Shown: positions 1-9,733 of the stretch, one piece after another | Position numbering within the stretch: the stretch's first letter is position 1 | Layout of the letters: every line of letters starts with the position of its first letter | Source of the DNA: Xiphydria camelus | Lineage: Eukaryota; Arthropoda; Insecta; Hymenoptera; Xiphydriidae | Assembly (NCBI GenBank): GCA_963678675.1 | Contig: OY783199.1 | Location: 12,928,709-12,992,708, forward strand | Direction of reading: 5' to 3' | Length of the DNA stretch: 64,000 nt | Notes under the pieces: generated by a model | What the model was told of the DNA's origin: nothing | What the model saw: the letters and a program-made list of their open reading frames with translations, nothing else | Databases searched by the model: none | Made by a program: the position numbers and the translations under genes

Positions 1-850
1 TTTCTTCATTTTTTCCACGTAATATAAAATGGCTCGCATTGAGGGTTCTTTCTCCTTCTACGAAAGGGTCTCGTCGTATTTCCATATGAAAAATGCCCCG
101 GCGCCAGTTAACTTTGTTAAACCTTTTATTTATTGCTTTTTATCCAAAATATCTCCACAACAAATTTCAGACCGCTAACTTCACGTACAAGGGAAATAGG
201 GGGTAAACAACAATTAACGTTACTATTTTTTTCTCTGGAACTACATATAAAAGATATCAAAGTCGTTCAAAAACTAAATTGTAGGTCTTCGTGAGTAGTA
301 TATCATATATTTTTTCGACGGCATAAAAACTGTTTAGAGGTGTTAATTTTAAAAAATATTTTTTGCAATGGAAAGTTTATAACAATCGCTGGTGATACAC
401 CAACCAAAAAAATCATGTGGAATCATCTATTAGTCAACTAGTATGTAAAATGATTGCCAAATAGTTTAATTTGGTGGAACATAGTAAAAAAAATTGAAAA
501 ACCTTTAACATGTTCACGCAGGCGCGGTACGTAGCGCCGGCGTGAACGTGTTAATTCATATTATATTATGTACCTATATTTATTTATTTATTTATTATGT
601 ACGCACAATGTCTATATTGTTTTATAATATACATAATATACAATAATATGTACAAAAAACAAGTAATTTGTATAATTTACATCATCTTGGTAGATGAGTT
701 GGTTACATGAAATATATTGGTAAATATTTCGGCAGGTCTAACAGTTTTAGATTTTTTAGATTTAACGGGCATGTGACTAATAATAAATTATAGCAGCTAT
801 ATGCGAACAGTATCCTACTGTCCTACCATTTACAGGCCCTGCTCATGACC

Positions 851-1168
851 TTAGTCATCGTCACTATTCTCCTCAACGGTGGTAGATAAGGTGGTTACGT
901 CAAATATATTTGTCAATATTTCGGCTGGTCTAACGATTTTAGACTTGTAGTGGCCGTGTGACAAATAATAAATTATGGCAGCGCTACATGACTCCTCTGC
1001 CTGCTTATATATTATGATTAATCTGCATTTGCTACAGAATATTGAACCTATTTGGACAGTGTTGTTACAACAGGCTTGATATTTGTGTACTTCTTCATCT
1101 GTAACAATTATCTTCGACTTGCCGCGGAATTTTTTAACACTTAGGTTACAATTAAGACACTTATCCAT
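851..1168 (-). CDS. Small Cys-rich hypothetical protein of the long-armed element
   Basis: This is an ORF of 105 codons with an ATG start and a TAG-side flank free of other coding signal. Residues CLNC at 4-7, CC near 33-34, and CSKC near 46-49 suggest a small zinc-binding fold. The end is acidic (EENSDDD). I do not recognise the family. The 3' half (from SHGHYKSKIVRPAEILTNIF) is repeated in the flanking inverted arms; on the plus strand around 1911-2001 the arm reads MPAKSKKLKIVRPAEIFTNI and then a stop. This supports real coding use of that segment at some time. It may be one exon of a longer, lost transposase. Function is unknown and activity is doubtful. Confidence 0.45.
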   Translation of the reverse strand: MDKCLNCNLSVKKFRGKSKIIVTDEEVHKYQACCNNTVQIGSIFCSKCRLIIIYKQAEESCSAAIIYYLSHGHYKSKIVRPAEILTNIFDVTTLSTTVEENSDDD

Positions 1169-1404
1169 TTCACTTTACCAACACTGCATACGTTCCGATA
1201 CACTTCGTTACATACATTGGTTAACGCATATTAATTGGTTTCGGCTTATATAGCTTAAATGTAAAAGTAATTGGACTACGGTGGGAGTAGCGTGGATTGA
1301 TGCATTGCGCCCTGATTGGCTAGAAGAGAATTTAGAACAAGGGTTGACATTGGGTATTTTCCGAGTTCCGGTTCTAGTTAGCAAGGAGTTAGGCTACGCG
1401 GAAT

Positions 1405-1620
1405 GGTAAAGGGACTTGACAAGACAGGTATTACGTTTATCTGATCGGTCATCTATTGAATTCGTCATTTCTCCCCTTTACAAGCTCCCCTTTACTGCGA
1501 AAGACGGCTTATTCCGACCCTTTCGTTAATTAGACTTTTCGGGAAAGGTGCGGGGCTACAAGTTCATTAGCAGCCTAGATTCGCGGAAACATCGCCTCAC
1601 CATTGTGACTGGTAGTGAGA
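1405..1620. repeat. Dispersed hairpin MITE, copy 1
   Basis: The words TCATTTCTCCCCTTT, GGGAAAGGTGCGGG and GATTCGCGG recur in the same order at 48000-48310 and, in part, at 20285-20345 and 63235-63490. The copy lies between the arms of the 295-2275 element and is a nested insertion. Its ends are blurred here. Confidence 0.5.
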
Positions 1621-2275
1621 CTGACTCTAGATTAGCGAGGTACATAGATCGCGATGATACCGAGTGGTAAGAACCGATATATCGAAGTCCGTTTATTGTG
1701 CGACGAAACAAGGTTGTTTGGCTCATATTTCAATTATCCACGGAATATTTTAAATGTGAATGTGAAGAAAAAAATCCCAGCAATAGCCAAACGTGAGCAG
1801 TTACAAGGGTGTACTAATTGTAAGATACACTATTTGTGATTGTGCTAATGGCAGTAGGGGACAGTAGGGTGCTGTTCGCATATAGCTGCTATAATTTATT
1901 ATTAGTCACATGCCCGCTAAATCTAAAAAATTAAAAATTGTTAGACCTGCCGAAATATTTACCAATATATTTGATGTAACCAACTCATCTACCAAGATGA
2001 TATAAATTATATAAATTACTTGTTTTTGGACATATTATTGTATATTATGTATATTATAAAACAATATAGACATTGTGCGTATATATAATTAATAAATAAA
2101 TAAATATACATAATATAATATAAATTAACACGTTCACGCCGGCGCTGAGTACTGATTTTTTTGGTTGGTGTATCTCCAGCGATTGTTATACGTTTTCCAT
2201 TGCAAAAAATATTTTTTTTAATTAACACCTTTAAACAGTGTTTTTATGCCGTCGAAAAAATATATGATATACTAC

Positions 2276-2950
2276 CCAGTAAACACGTAATTGAACAGCA
2301 ATGTAACTTGGAAGTTACATGTAATGTTACAATGTAACGCTTGTGATATGTTGAAGATATGTAACATAAGAGTACCATGCAATATTTCATTTGTTATATG
2401 CAGGTAATGTAATTGTTATATGAAGGATTTTCGTTGCAATTGCATAACAAACAGTATGTAACGGCAACGTAGCATGCTCGTAGCAATTAAAGTATAACTT
2501 CCGTGATAGGTATGTAATGTGGCACGAACGTAACTTGTAAATGTTACAAGAATGTTACAAGACTACGTAACATTTACGTTACTTGCTTATCACAGTGGTG
2601 ATGTAACATCACTAACACACACGTTATGTAACTATTATATATCGTGGTTTCGTTACAGTTATGTAACAGAAGTGTGTAACCGTAACGCAACATGCTTATA
2701 ACGATAGTAATGTAACTTTGAAGATAGTTCCGTGAAGTTACAGTGATGTTACTTGATATACATTACAAGAATGTTGCAAGACTATGTAATGTTTACGTAA
2801 CATGCATATGACAGTGGTGATATAACATGATTAACATGCACGTTATGTAACTATTATATGTCGTGGTTACGTCAGAGTTATGTAATAGAAGTGTGTTACT
2901 GTAACGTAACATGCTTGTAATGATTGTAATGTAACTTTGATGGTAGCATA
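2276..2950. repeat. ATGTAAC/GTTACAT-word repeat with 218 bp tandem units
   Basis: The stretch starts with CCCAGTAAACACG directly after the preceding element and is saturated with the word ATGTAAC and its complement GTTACAT. Two long units, about 2540-2735 and 2758-2950, align over their whole length with a period near 218 bp. No ORF is credible. The right limit is not sharp. Confidence 0.7.
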
Positions 2951-3910
2951 ACTTATTCAAAGATAGTAAATTATTAGGATAGGTATCGCGTGCGGTTATT
3001 TGTTTTTTTAACGGCGTGCTCTTGTCATCGAACGTGTTGATTGGCTCATCTGTCAAACCGGTTGCATTGGGTGCGCAACCGGATGAGAGTCGCTGTGAAT
3101 AGTATACGGCATATGTCGTGATGTAAGATGTGTCGACCCCGGAGCGTGGTGTGTTTCCCGCGTTCGTTACACAAGGTCCCGATTCTGTGGTTTTGAGCTT
3201 CGGATTTCAAGGTAATTATAATGTTTAATAATGAATTATTAGTTTTATCTAATGTAGATTACACTTAGCATCATGTGACACGAGAAAAGAAATGATACCG
3301 AGCGATAGTTTGCTGTCCTCGTGTTCTCGCGCAACTGGTACCTGCGAGGAGTACGCCACGCGTTGCTACTAGTCGCACGAAAATATTACCTCGCATGCAT
3401 GCATAATATTCTTGAAAATGTATAATTAATATTCACTTAGTTTCTTATAACTAATAAACCCTTGGTTTAAGAGCTCAAGCTAACCTCACTTCGAATTTGA
3501 CGGCATACACTGTGTTTAACGGTACTGTATTCGAGGTTATGCTAGCTATGAGCTCATCTTTACATCATGCAGAATTTCAACACGTGTACCTATAATTATT
3601 ATCAAGCATTTTTAATAAGAATTCGAGTTACAATTTGTTAGTTGCTGATAAAGAATCGCTATCAGGAACAAGTAGCAATTTAAAGAAACGTCCGGAGGCA
3701 GACTACTTTTCTTGGCATCGAGATGCTACTACATCCCATAATTATTCACGTTATATTAATTAGAATTTAACAACATATGTATATTATTTCAGTCGAGAGT
3801 TTCGTGTGTGTATCCACCACGAAGCATCACGGGCCTCATTCATTGCCAATCGAAGATCCTGACAGAGACGCCGTAAAGTGTACGCGAATAATCGAGTGAA
3901 GAAATCTCTC
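2951..3910. other. Unassigned spacer
   Basis: I see no supported gene in this stretch. It holds some GC-richer DNA around 3040-3190 and then AT-rich DNA. It could be host sequence flanking the pogo-like element, as nothing here is repeated elsewhere in the window. Confidence 0.4.
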
Positions 3911-4420
3911 ACAAGGAAACGTTTCGAGGCCGCCGCTTCCGATCTTGATGAAACTTCCTAAATTTAAAGTTTATCGAAAAATAAGAGACCCCTATTTTTT
4001 TATAGCGGCCCAATTTTGGTTTAAGGGGGTGAAATGGACCCCTGAATGTTCACCCCCTTCGAGCTATCTCCGAAACGAAGCGAGATAGATGAAAACTTTC
4101 AATGTACGTTTTGTTTGGTTTTTTTAGTATAATAAAATCCCCTAAACAGATTTTGAAAAGAAGCATTATTTTTCAAAAAAAAATTTTTTTTATCTAATTT
4201 TTCGAAATTTCGGTTTAGTCATGTGGACAAAAATTTAGGAAATTTTATTACAAATTCAACCATGTATGACATGATATATTTCCCTCCTACAGTTTTGCAA
4301 ATTTCTAACTTTTATGTCTGATAATGAGCGGGCTACCAATGGCAGTGACGGGATAGGTCGGGGGTTATTACTTCTATGTATTTTAATGCCACTTTTCTTT
4401 TATTTAATAAAGTTCAACTT

Positions 4421-4771
4421 CTATGGCTCATAATTATGACAATAGTGGTATTCCGTGAAAAAATGTTTTATACAAAGTTGTTTCTTACACCAAGCACACG
4501 TAATAACGGCAATATCGCCACATATGTGGCATCGTGGTTCCGAGTCCTGTGCAAAACAAAATTCTACAGGATGTTCAAATTCAGGAGGTCTCCTGAATAT
4601 ATATCCACTCTTGAACCACGAATATTTAATAAAGTTAGTAAACCGTGGTGAAGAAAACTGATTATGAGTAAGAGATTGAAGTTTTAAAATATTATCTCTC
4701 GAATGAAGGTTAATATCGTAATTGAAAAGAGTTACAATATCTGAAAACCTCCTTACAAAATTCTTCCACAT
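4421..4771 (-). pseudogene. Arm copy of the pogo-like transposase C-terminus
   Basis: This is the inverted-arm duplicate of codons ~420-537 of the transposase at 5552-7165. It is open for 116 codons and keeps the third catalytic-region context (FGxRMWKNFVRRF start) and the terminal CxxC...CxxC...H finger. It differs from the full gene at a few residues (for example C for Y before FAQDS). It has no catalytic first or second Asp, so it cannot be a transposase by itself. It could make a short zinc-finger peptide if transcribed. Confidence 0.7.
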
Positions 4772-4935
4772 TCGAAAGCCGTATATGTCTAGCGGAATAT
4801 TATCAAAATAAAATGGACAAAAATTGTTCAGAAATCTTATTAATAAATCCGACCGTTAATTTATTTATATTATTTTCTGTTTGTGTGTAAGTAACTAATA
4901 ATTCACTCACAGGTTAGATAAAATTGTCTGAATTT

Positions 4936-5271
4936 TTATAGTTTTTTGTTGGAATCATTTTTTTCTTTACTTTTCTTCTTCGCGTACTGTTTCCTCCAGT
5001 ACTCCTCACACTCTTGCAGCTCTCGTTCTACTTCGGCCATGGATGGTCCTGTTGTGCGGAATGTCAGATCCAGCGATCTCCCGGGAGACGGCAATGGTAT
5101 GTGCCCATTTTTAAGATCCTCCACGATCTTCTCAAAAGTCGGTAACTCGTTTGAACCCATCACTTGAATGATAGACGCAGCCAATGAAACTGAAGCTCTT
5201 TGCTTCTCGGCCCTGTATATATACTCCTCGAAAATGCCGTAAACAACATTCCTGTTATTTGTAGGGTTGCC
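4936..5271 (-). CDS. Unidentified open exon inside the pogo-like element
   Basis: The frame is open for 111 codons up to TAA at its end and runs past the first likely ATG. It reads as a normal globular and then charged protein: GIFEEYIYRAEKQRASVSL, then ELPTFEKIVEDLKNGHIPLP, then a coiled-coil-like Glu/Lys tail ending KKKSKEKNDSNKKL. Codon use is GC-richer than the transposase. A weak 3' splice site (ATAACAG) sits near 5253, so it may be a terminal exon. It lies between the left arm and the transposase, on the opposite strand. I do not recognise it. It may be a captured host gene fragment or a second element gene; I favour capture, with modest confidence. Confidence 0.4.
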   Translation of the reverse strand, partial: GNPTNNRNVVYGIFEEYIYRAEKQRASVSLAASIIQVMGSNELPTFEKIVEDLKNGHIPLPSPGRSLDLTFRTTGPSMAEVERELQECEEYWRKQYAKKKSKEKNDSNKKL

Positions 5272-5551
5272 TTATATGGCCCCGGTGATGCGAAAGAGGG
5301 AGTTTAGTTCTTTGGACAAGCTTTATTATTAGTTGGCTCTGTGCCCATGTAAAAATATTTTCGTACGCGCTCTCGAGTTTCGTACGCGGACTCCGAGGAT
5401 GATGGCCCCTTTTTGGGAAGTCGGACCTCCCACCCTCTCCAGTCTGTTTCGTTCTTGTGAGGCGACTTCATTATATATAAGGAAGCGAAAGAGAAAGCTT
5501 TTTAGTCTGAATATTCAGTTTCTATGGTTCACAGCAGTTCATATTATTATT

Positions 5552-7165
5552 ATGGCAATTATAAATCCGATCAATGTGTTAACTTTATTGGTGGCCGTTT
5601 TCAGTGTACCAAATGGAAGAGAAACTCCAATGAATAGTGCAGAAGTGCAATTGAAAGATTTATTACAAAATATTATTATACGTAGCATGGAGGATTCATC
5701 ATTTCGAGTCGAACATGAAAATAAATTGGAATTGGAAGATTCAATCGAGGATAGTGAAATGCACGCTGTTAATACTGACTGGCTGGAATCGGATGTCGAG
5801 GATGTTCCTCACGTAGAAACCTCTATACCTCCAGAACCATATCCCTGTACACCCGATGAAGAAGCGGTTAGCTTTGAATATAAACAAAGTGCCATAGATT
5901 ACTGGAACAGTGGGAAGAAAAGACGTCGAACCGTAGCAGCAGTTCAACATCAGTTTAAAAAAGTGAAATCTGATAGACAATTACGAAGATGGGCTGCGCA
6001 AGTAGGACAGGGGGGTACTCAAAATGATAAATTAATACGCATAGCGAAATATACTTTTGATAAATTTGTAGAAGCTAGTAGATCGAAAATAATAGTACAT
6101 GATGTAGACCTTAAACGATGGGCTTTACAAGCAAAAGAAGTAGAGAATCTTCCAACCTTCAAAGCAAGTCAAACATGGTTGAGGTCATTCAAGAAAGCAT
6201 ATAGAATTGTCTCTCGAAAGATCACAAAGTTTGTAACGAGAAAAAACGTTGAGGGTGAGGAAAGTTTGAAAGTACGAAGCCATGCCTTCGTAGAACAAGT
6301 GAAGCCACTCATTACACAATATGGACCACAAAATGTATTTAACTCTGATCAGAGTGGATTTAATTTAGAAATACATTCTGGCCGAACTTTAGCTACATCG
6401 GGGCAAAAAAAAATTGAAGCTGTGGTACAATCAATATCTTCTACAACCCACAGCTATACTATACAACCCACCATATCTGCTGATGGAAAACTACTGTCGC
6501 CTCTTTATGTGGTATTAAAAGAGGCTAGTGGGCAATTGGGAGAACGAGTGCAACAAACCGTGTTTAGGCCGCCAAATGTATACTTCATGGCTTCCAAATC
6601 TGGGAAACTTACAACCGATCTCATGAAAACATGGCTGCAAGAAGTTTACTTCCCTAACACTGGATCTACAAGCGTCTTACTGCTGGACTCTTGGAGTGGA
6701 CAATGTGAGCGAAGTGTTCGAGAAGCTACACCAGAAGACAAGACAATAATATTAATGACGATTCCACAAGGCACCACCGGACTGATTCAACCGCTAGACG
6801 TATACGGATTTCGAATGTGGAAGAATTTTGTAAGGAGGTTTTCAGATATTGTAACTCTTTTCAATTACGATATTAACCTTCATTCGAGAGATAATATTTT
6901 AAAACTTCAATCTCTTACTCATAATCAGTTTTCTTCACCACGGTTTACTAACTTTATTAAATATTCGTGGTTCAAGAGTGGATATATATTCAGGAGACCT
7001 CCTGAATTTGAACATCCTGTAGAATTTTATTTTGCACAGGACTCGGAACCACGATGCCACATATGTGGCGATCTTGCCGTTATTACGTGTGCTTGGTGTA
7101 AGAAACAACTTTGTATGAAACATTTTTTCACGGAATACCATTATTGTCATAATTATGAGCCATAG
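5552..7165 (+). CDS. Pogo-like DDE transposase, apparently intact
   Basis: The product is 537 aa from the ATG at 5552. The frame is open back to 5333, but the related element at 24.9 kb begins with the same MxxxNPINV segment, which favours this start. Order: DNA-binding helix-turn-helix near residues 110-175; CENP-B-type helix (FKASQTWLRSFKK) near 202; DDE domain with D266 (VFNSDQSGF), D379 (LLLDSWSG) and D416 (QPLDVYGFRMWK), 36 residues between the last two; and a Cys/His finger from C502 (CHICG, CAWC, CMKHFF, HYCH). This layout matches the pogo/CENP-B DDE_1 family, which cuts and pastes its own element. The last ~120 codons lie inside the terminal inverted repeat, which is unusual. No stop or frameshift is seen. 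Confidence 0.85.
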   Translation: MAIINPINVLTLLVAVFSVPNGRETPMNSAEVQLKDLLQNIIIRSMEDSSFRVEHENKLELEDSIEDSEMHAVNTDWLESDVEDVPHVETSIPPEPYPCTPDEEAVSFEYKQSAIDYWNSGKKRRRTVAAVQHQFKKVKSDRQLRRWAAQVGQGGTQNDKLIRIAKYTFDKFVEASRSKIIVHDVDLKRWALQAKEVENLPTFKASQTWLRSFKKAYRIVSRKITKFVTRKNVEGEESLKVRSHAFVEQVKPLITQYGPQNVFNSDQSGFNLEIHSGRTLATSGQKKIEAVVQSISSTTHSYTIQPTISADGKLLSPLYVVLKEASGQLGERVQQTVFRPPNVYFMASKSGKLTTDLMKTWLQEVYFPNTGSTSVLLLDSWSGQCERSVREATPEDKTIILMTIPQGTTGLIQPLDVYGFRMWKNFVRRFSDIVTLFNYDINLHSRDNILKLQSLTHNQFSSPRFTNFIKYSWFKSGYIFRRPPEFEHPVEFYFAQDSEPRCHICGDLAVITCAWCKKQLCMKHFFTEYHYCHNYEP

Positions 7166-7776
7166 AAGTTGAACTTTATTAAATAAAAGAAAAGTGGCAT
7201 TAAAATACATAGAAGTAATAACCCCCGACCTATCCCGTCACTGCCATTGGTAGCCCGCTCATTATCAGACATAAAAGTTAGAAATTTGCAAAACTGTAGG
7301 AGGGAAATATATCATGTCATACATGGTTGAATTTGTAATAAAATTTCCTAAATTTTTGTCCACATGACTAAACCGAAATTTCGAAAAATTAGATAAAAAT
7401 TTTTTTTTTGAAAAATAATGCTTTTTTTCAAAATCTGTTTAGGGGATTTTATTATACTAAAAAAACCAAACAAAACGTATATTGAAAGTTTTCATCTATC
7501 TCGCTTCGTTTCGGAGATAGCTCGAAGGGGGTGAAAATTCAGGGGTCCATTTCACCCCCTTAAACCAAAATTGGGCCGCTATAAAAAAATAGGGGTCTCT
7601 TATTTTTCGATAAACTTTAAATTTACGAAGTTTCATCAAGATCGGAAGCGGCGGCCTCGAAACGTTTCCTTGTCAGTCTGGAAGTGTGCTGGAATAACGC
7701 TGCGAAGAGGACGGTAATCAAGTGCTCTTGATTTGGACGACGTATTCAGGTAAGAATTTTTATTATTTGTTTGCAG

Positions 7777-7901
7777 AAGCGATTTTGGAGCAACGTCCGG
7801 CCTTGAAGGAAATTGATTTCGAAGAAACCGTCTCGGATTGGTTCCGATTTGCCAAACAGCGGGCTATCCGAGAAGCAGGGAAAGAGCAAGAGACGAGATA
7901 A
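7777..7901 (+). CDS. Possible terminal exon (41 codons)
   Basis: A pyrimidine-rich acceptor (TTGTTTGCAG, ending about 7776) precedes a frame that reads EAILEQRPALKEIDFEE and then WFRFAKQRAIREAGKEQETR before TAA. The amino acid mix looks like real protein. There is no Met and I do not recognise the family. It lies just outside the right arm of the pogo-like element, so it could be host coding DNA. Confidence 0.3.
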
Positions 7902-7949
7902 AATAAATAAGTGAAGACTACGAGGGCAAGTCAGACTTAGTCGCAATTT

Positions 7950-8408
7950 TGAGTAATAATACTTGTAATAAATAGAGTTGCTCTAGTCTCAGAACTGCCT
8001 TACCACGTTGTTCACCTTGTTAAAGCGATCAGTTGATCAACTCTTTTCTATTCTCTTTTTCTATTTAATTTGTTCACGTCAAAACACAAATATTATCGAT
8101 AAGTTTTTGTAATCAACGCCATCGTGCGCAGCGTTAATATGGAGATCAGCGTCACTTTGATGTCTAGCAGAGCTGGGCAAAAGTACCTCCAATTTTAAGT
8201 AGTACAAGATGATACGAAATTAACTAAATACAGGCTCGGAACATTTATTTCGTTACCTTATTCACCAATACAAAAGTAGTTGGCGCTTTTACCTACCTCT
8301 AGTTAGTACACTAGTAAATTTTATTCTGTTTTTCATTATTTTGTTCATTTACCTCTTTGATACCAATTTGTTTATTCTTATGTATTCTTTAAGCTAACCT
8401 ACGCGTCT
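7950..8408. other. Unassigned AT-rich spacer
   Basis: No ORF, repeat or RNA gene can be supported here. Confidence 0.4.
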
Positions 8409-8925
8409 TTAACCCTTAAATGCATGATTTTTTTTTTTAAATAAAAAAATGAAAAACTGGAAGATTTTACAAAACTAATACAGGGAGAAATAAAAATAAA
8501 AATTATATTTCACTGAACCGTTTTTTTTTCGAAAAAAGGGTATGTAGCCAAATGGCAACATCATGCATTAAGTTCATAGTATGACATTACATTACGTGTG
8601 AAATTTTTTGACACAATTATTACGTTTATTGAAACATAATTCTACATCGCACTTCTCACACTTGGTATAGGTAAGTCCTTTGCAGTTAGGCAGCTTGCAT
8701 TTCATTTTCTTATCCCGTTGCTCGCCGGTTGTCTGCAGACTGAGAAATGTCAATAATACAGTGACATGAGCGCCATGTACCAACAAATGCTTATAGCCTA
8801 TTATAAAGCAGTACGTAGCCCAACGGACACTCTATGCAGCAAGTCGATATTTGCTCTAGTGTGAGTTTGAAAGGTATAGTAGGCAGTGTGTTGCCGAAAA
8901 GCAACAATATGCATTTAAAGGTTAA
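8409..8925 (-). mobile_element. Shortened piggyBac-type element
   Basis: The piece is bounded by TTAA on both sides. Its inverted tips are CCCTTAAATGCAT on the left and, reversed, CCTTTAAATGCAT on the right. TTAA targets and CC(C)-starting tips are the mark of piggyBac. It keeps only the last part of a transposase gene (8592-8786). Confidence 0.8.
8592..8786 (-). pseudogene. piggyBac transposase C-terminal Cys-rich domain
   Basis: The last ~35 codons read KMKCKLPNCKGLTYTKCEKC and then VELCFNKRNNCVKKFH. The spacing of the Cys and His residues matches the C-terminal zinc-binding domain of piggyBac transposases, which binds the element ends. All of the catalytic core is missing, so this is a remnant that marks the surrounding TTAA-bounded piece as an internally deleted piggyBac copy. 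The N-terminal 25 codons of the frame look non-homologous. Confidence 0.75.
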
Positions 8926-9127
8926 AGCAGTTAAGTGTCACTTCGAGATCGGCAAAGCTACGGGCACAAGTATAGACTATTTTATGTATCACATGGTGCA
9001 ATTTTTATTGAGCTACAGTACCTCATACAGTTCGTATTTTTCTATTATCATCTAGTATATAAAGTACTTAATACGTTTGGTCACCTCTGTTATCTAGTCG
9101 ATTAGTTAAAACGTTAATATGCATATA

Positions 9128-9528
9128 CAGTATGTCCCGTGGATATATAACACAAGTATTTGAATTTCCCCCACATTTGACTTTGGTAGTGCTTGGAACG
9201 GTGCTGTAGTTAGAGTTCTCTTCAGAAGAGTGCGCTGCGTTCTTACGAGCCGTGTTTCCGAAACCTGTATGATTATTTCTCATCACTTCTACACATTATT
9301 TACCATTATTTTTACAAATTCAGTTAATTTCGAGGTTAGACGCTTCGATCTCCCGAATTGACAGTTCCCGGGAAATCAGACGTTTTACACTTTTCGCTCT
9401 CGAAACACGGCTCGTAAGAACGCAGCGCACTCTTCTGAAGCCAACTCTAACTACAGCACCGTTCCAAGCACTACCAAAGTCAAATGTTAGGGAAATTCAA
9501 ATACTTGCGTTATCCACGGGACATACTG
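9128..9528. mobile_element. Hairpin MITE, 401 bp, TA target
   Basis: The piece is an almost complete palindrome. Tips CAGTATGTCCCGTGGATA are flanked by TA. Its inner stem has the family core TTTTCGCTCTC ... TCCCGAATTGACAG, found in at least seven other places here (9.7, 12.1, 16.6, 17.8, 28.5, 36.7 and 37.1 kb). No coding capacity. Confidence 0.8.
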
Positions 9529-9733
9529 TATATTGTATCTAGTCGACCAGCAAAGTTTGCAAAAAACACAAAGATATTCCTATTAAAATATCATATTAGG
9601 AATAATGTATTATAAATACTACTGCAATAATTTCTTTCGATTGAATAAAGAACTTTAATTTATCTTGGCTTCAATTTAAATTTATATTAATCTATACCTT
9701 TTACAACCTGAAATAGGCACCCAATTGTATATA

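Larger units (their letters stand above)
295..2275. mobile_element. Long-armed foldback-type DNA element
   Basis: The two ends are inverted copies of each other. Bases 295-825 match the reverse complement of about 1860-2275 with small indels, and both tips read GTAGTATATCATATAT inward. The arms are long compared with the ~1 kb centre. No clear target duplication is seen, so the superfamily is not assigned. The centre holds a small Cys-rich ORF on the minus strand (851-1168) and a copy of a dispersed MITE (about 1405-1620). Each arm also carries a second, diverged copy of the 3' end of that ORF. Confidence 0.7.
3911..7673 (+). mobile_element. Pogo-like DNA transposon with 885 bp inverted arms
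   Basis: Bases 3911-4795 are an inverted copy of 6790-7673 with only scattered differences; both tips begin ACAAGGAAACGTTTCG. The arm includes the last 120 or so codons of the transposase gene, so a reversed copy of the gene's 3' end lies at the left. A related, decayed element lies at 22470-27274 and begins with the same ACAAGGA tip, preceded by CTC or CTG. No target duplication beyond that is clear. The inside also carries an unrelated minus-strand open exon (4936-5271). Confidence 0.8.

Noticed and set aside
1654..1839. 61-codon plus frame
   Set aside because: It has an ATG but no family resemblance, and is opposite to the Cys-rich ORF inside the same element; support is too weak.
6935..7210. 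91-codon minus frame, and the matching plus frame at 4376-4651
   Set aside because: Both are antisense to the C-terminus of the pogo-like transposase and its arm copy.
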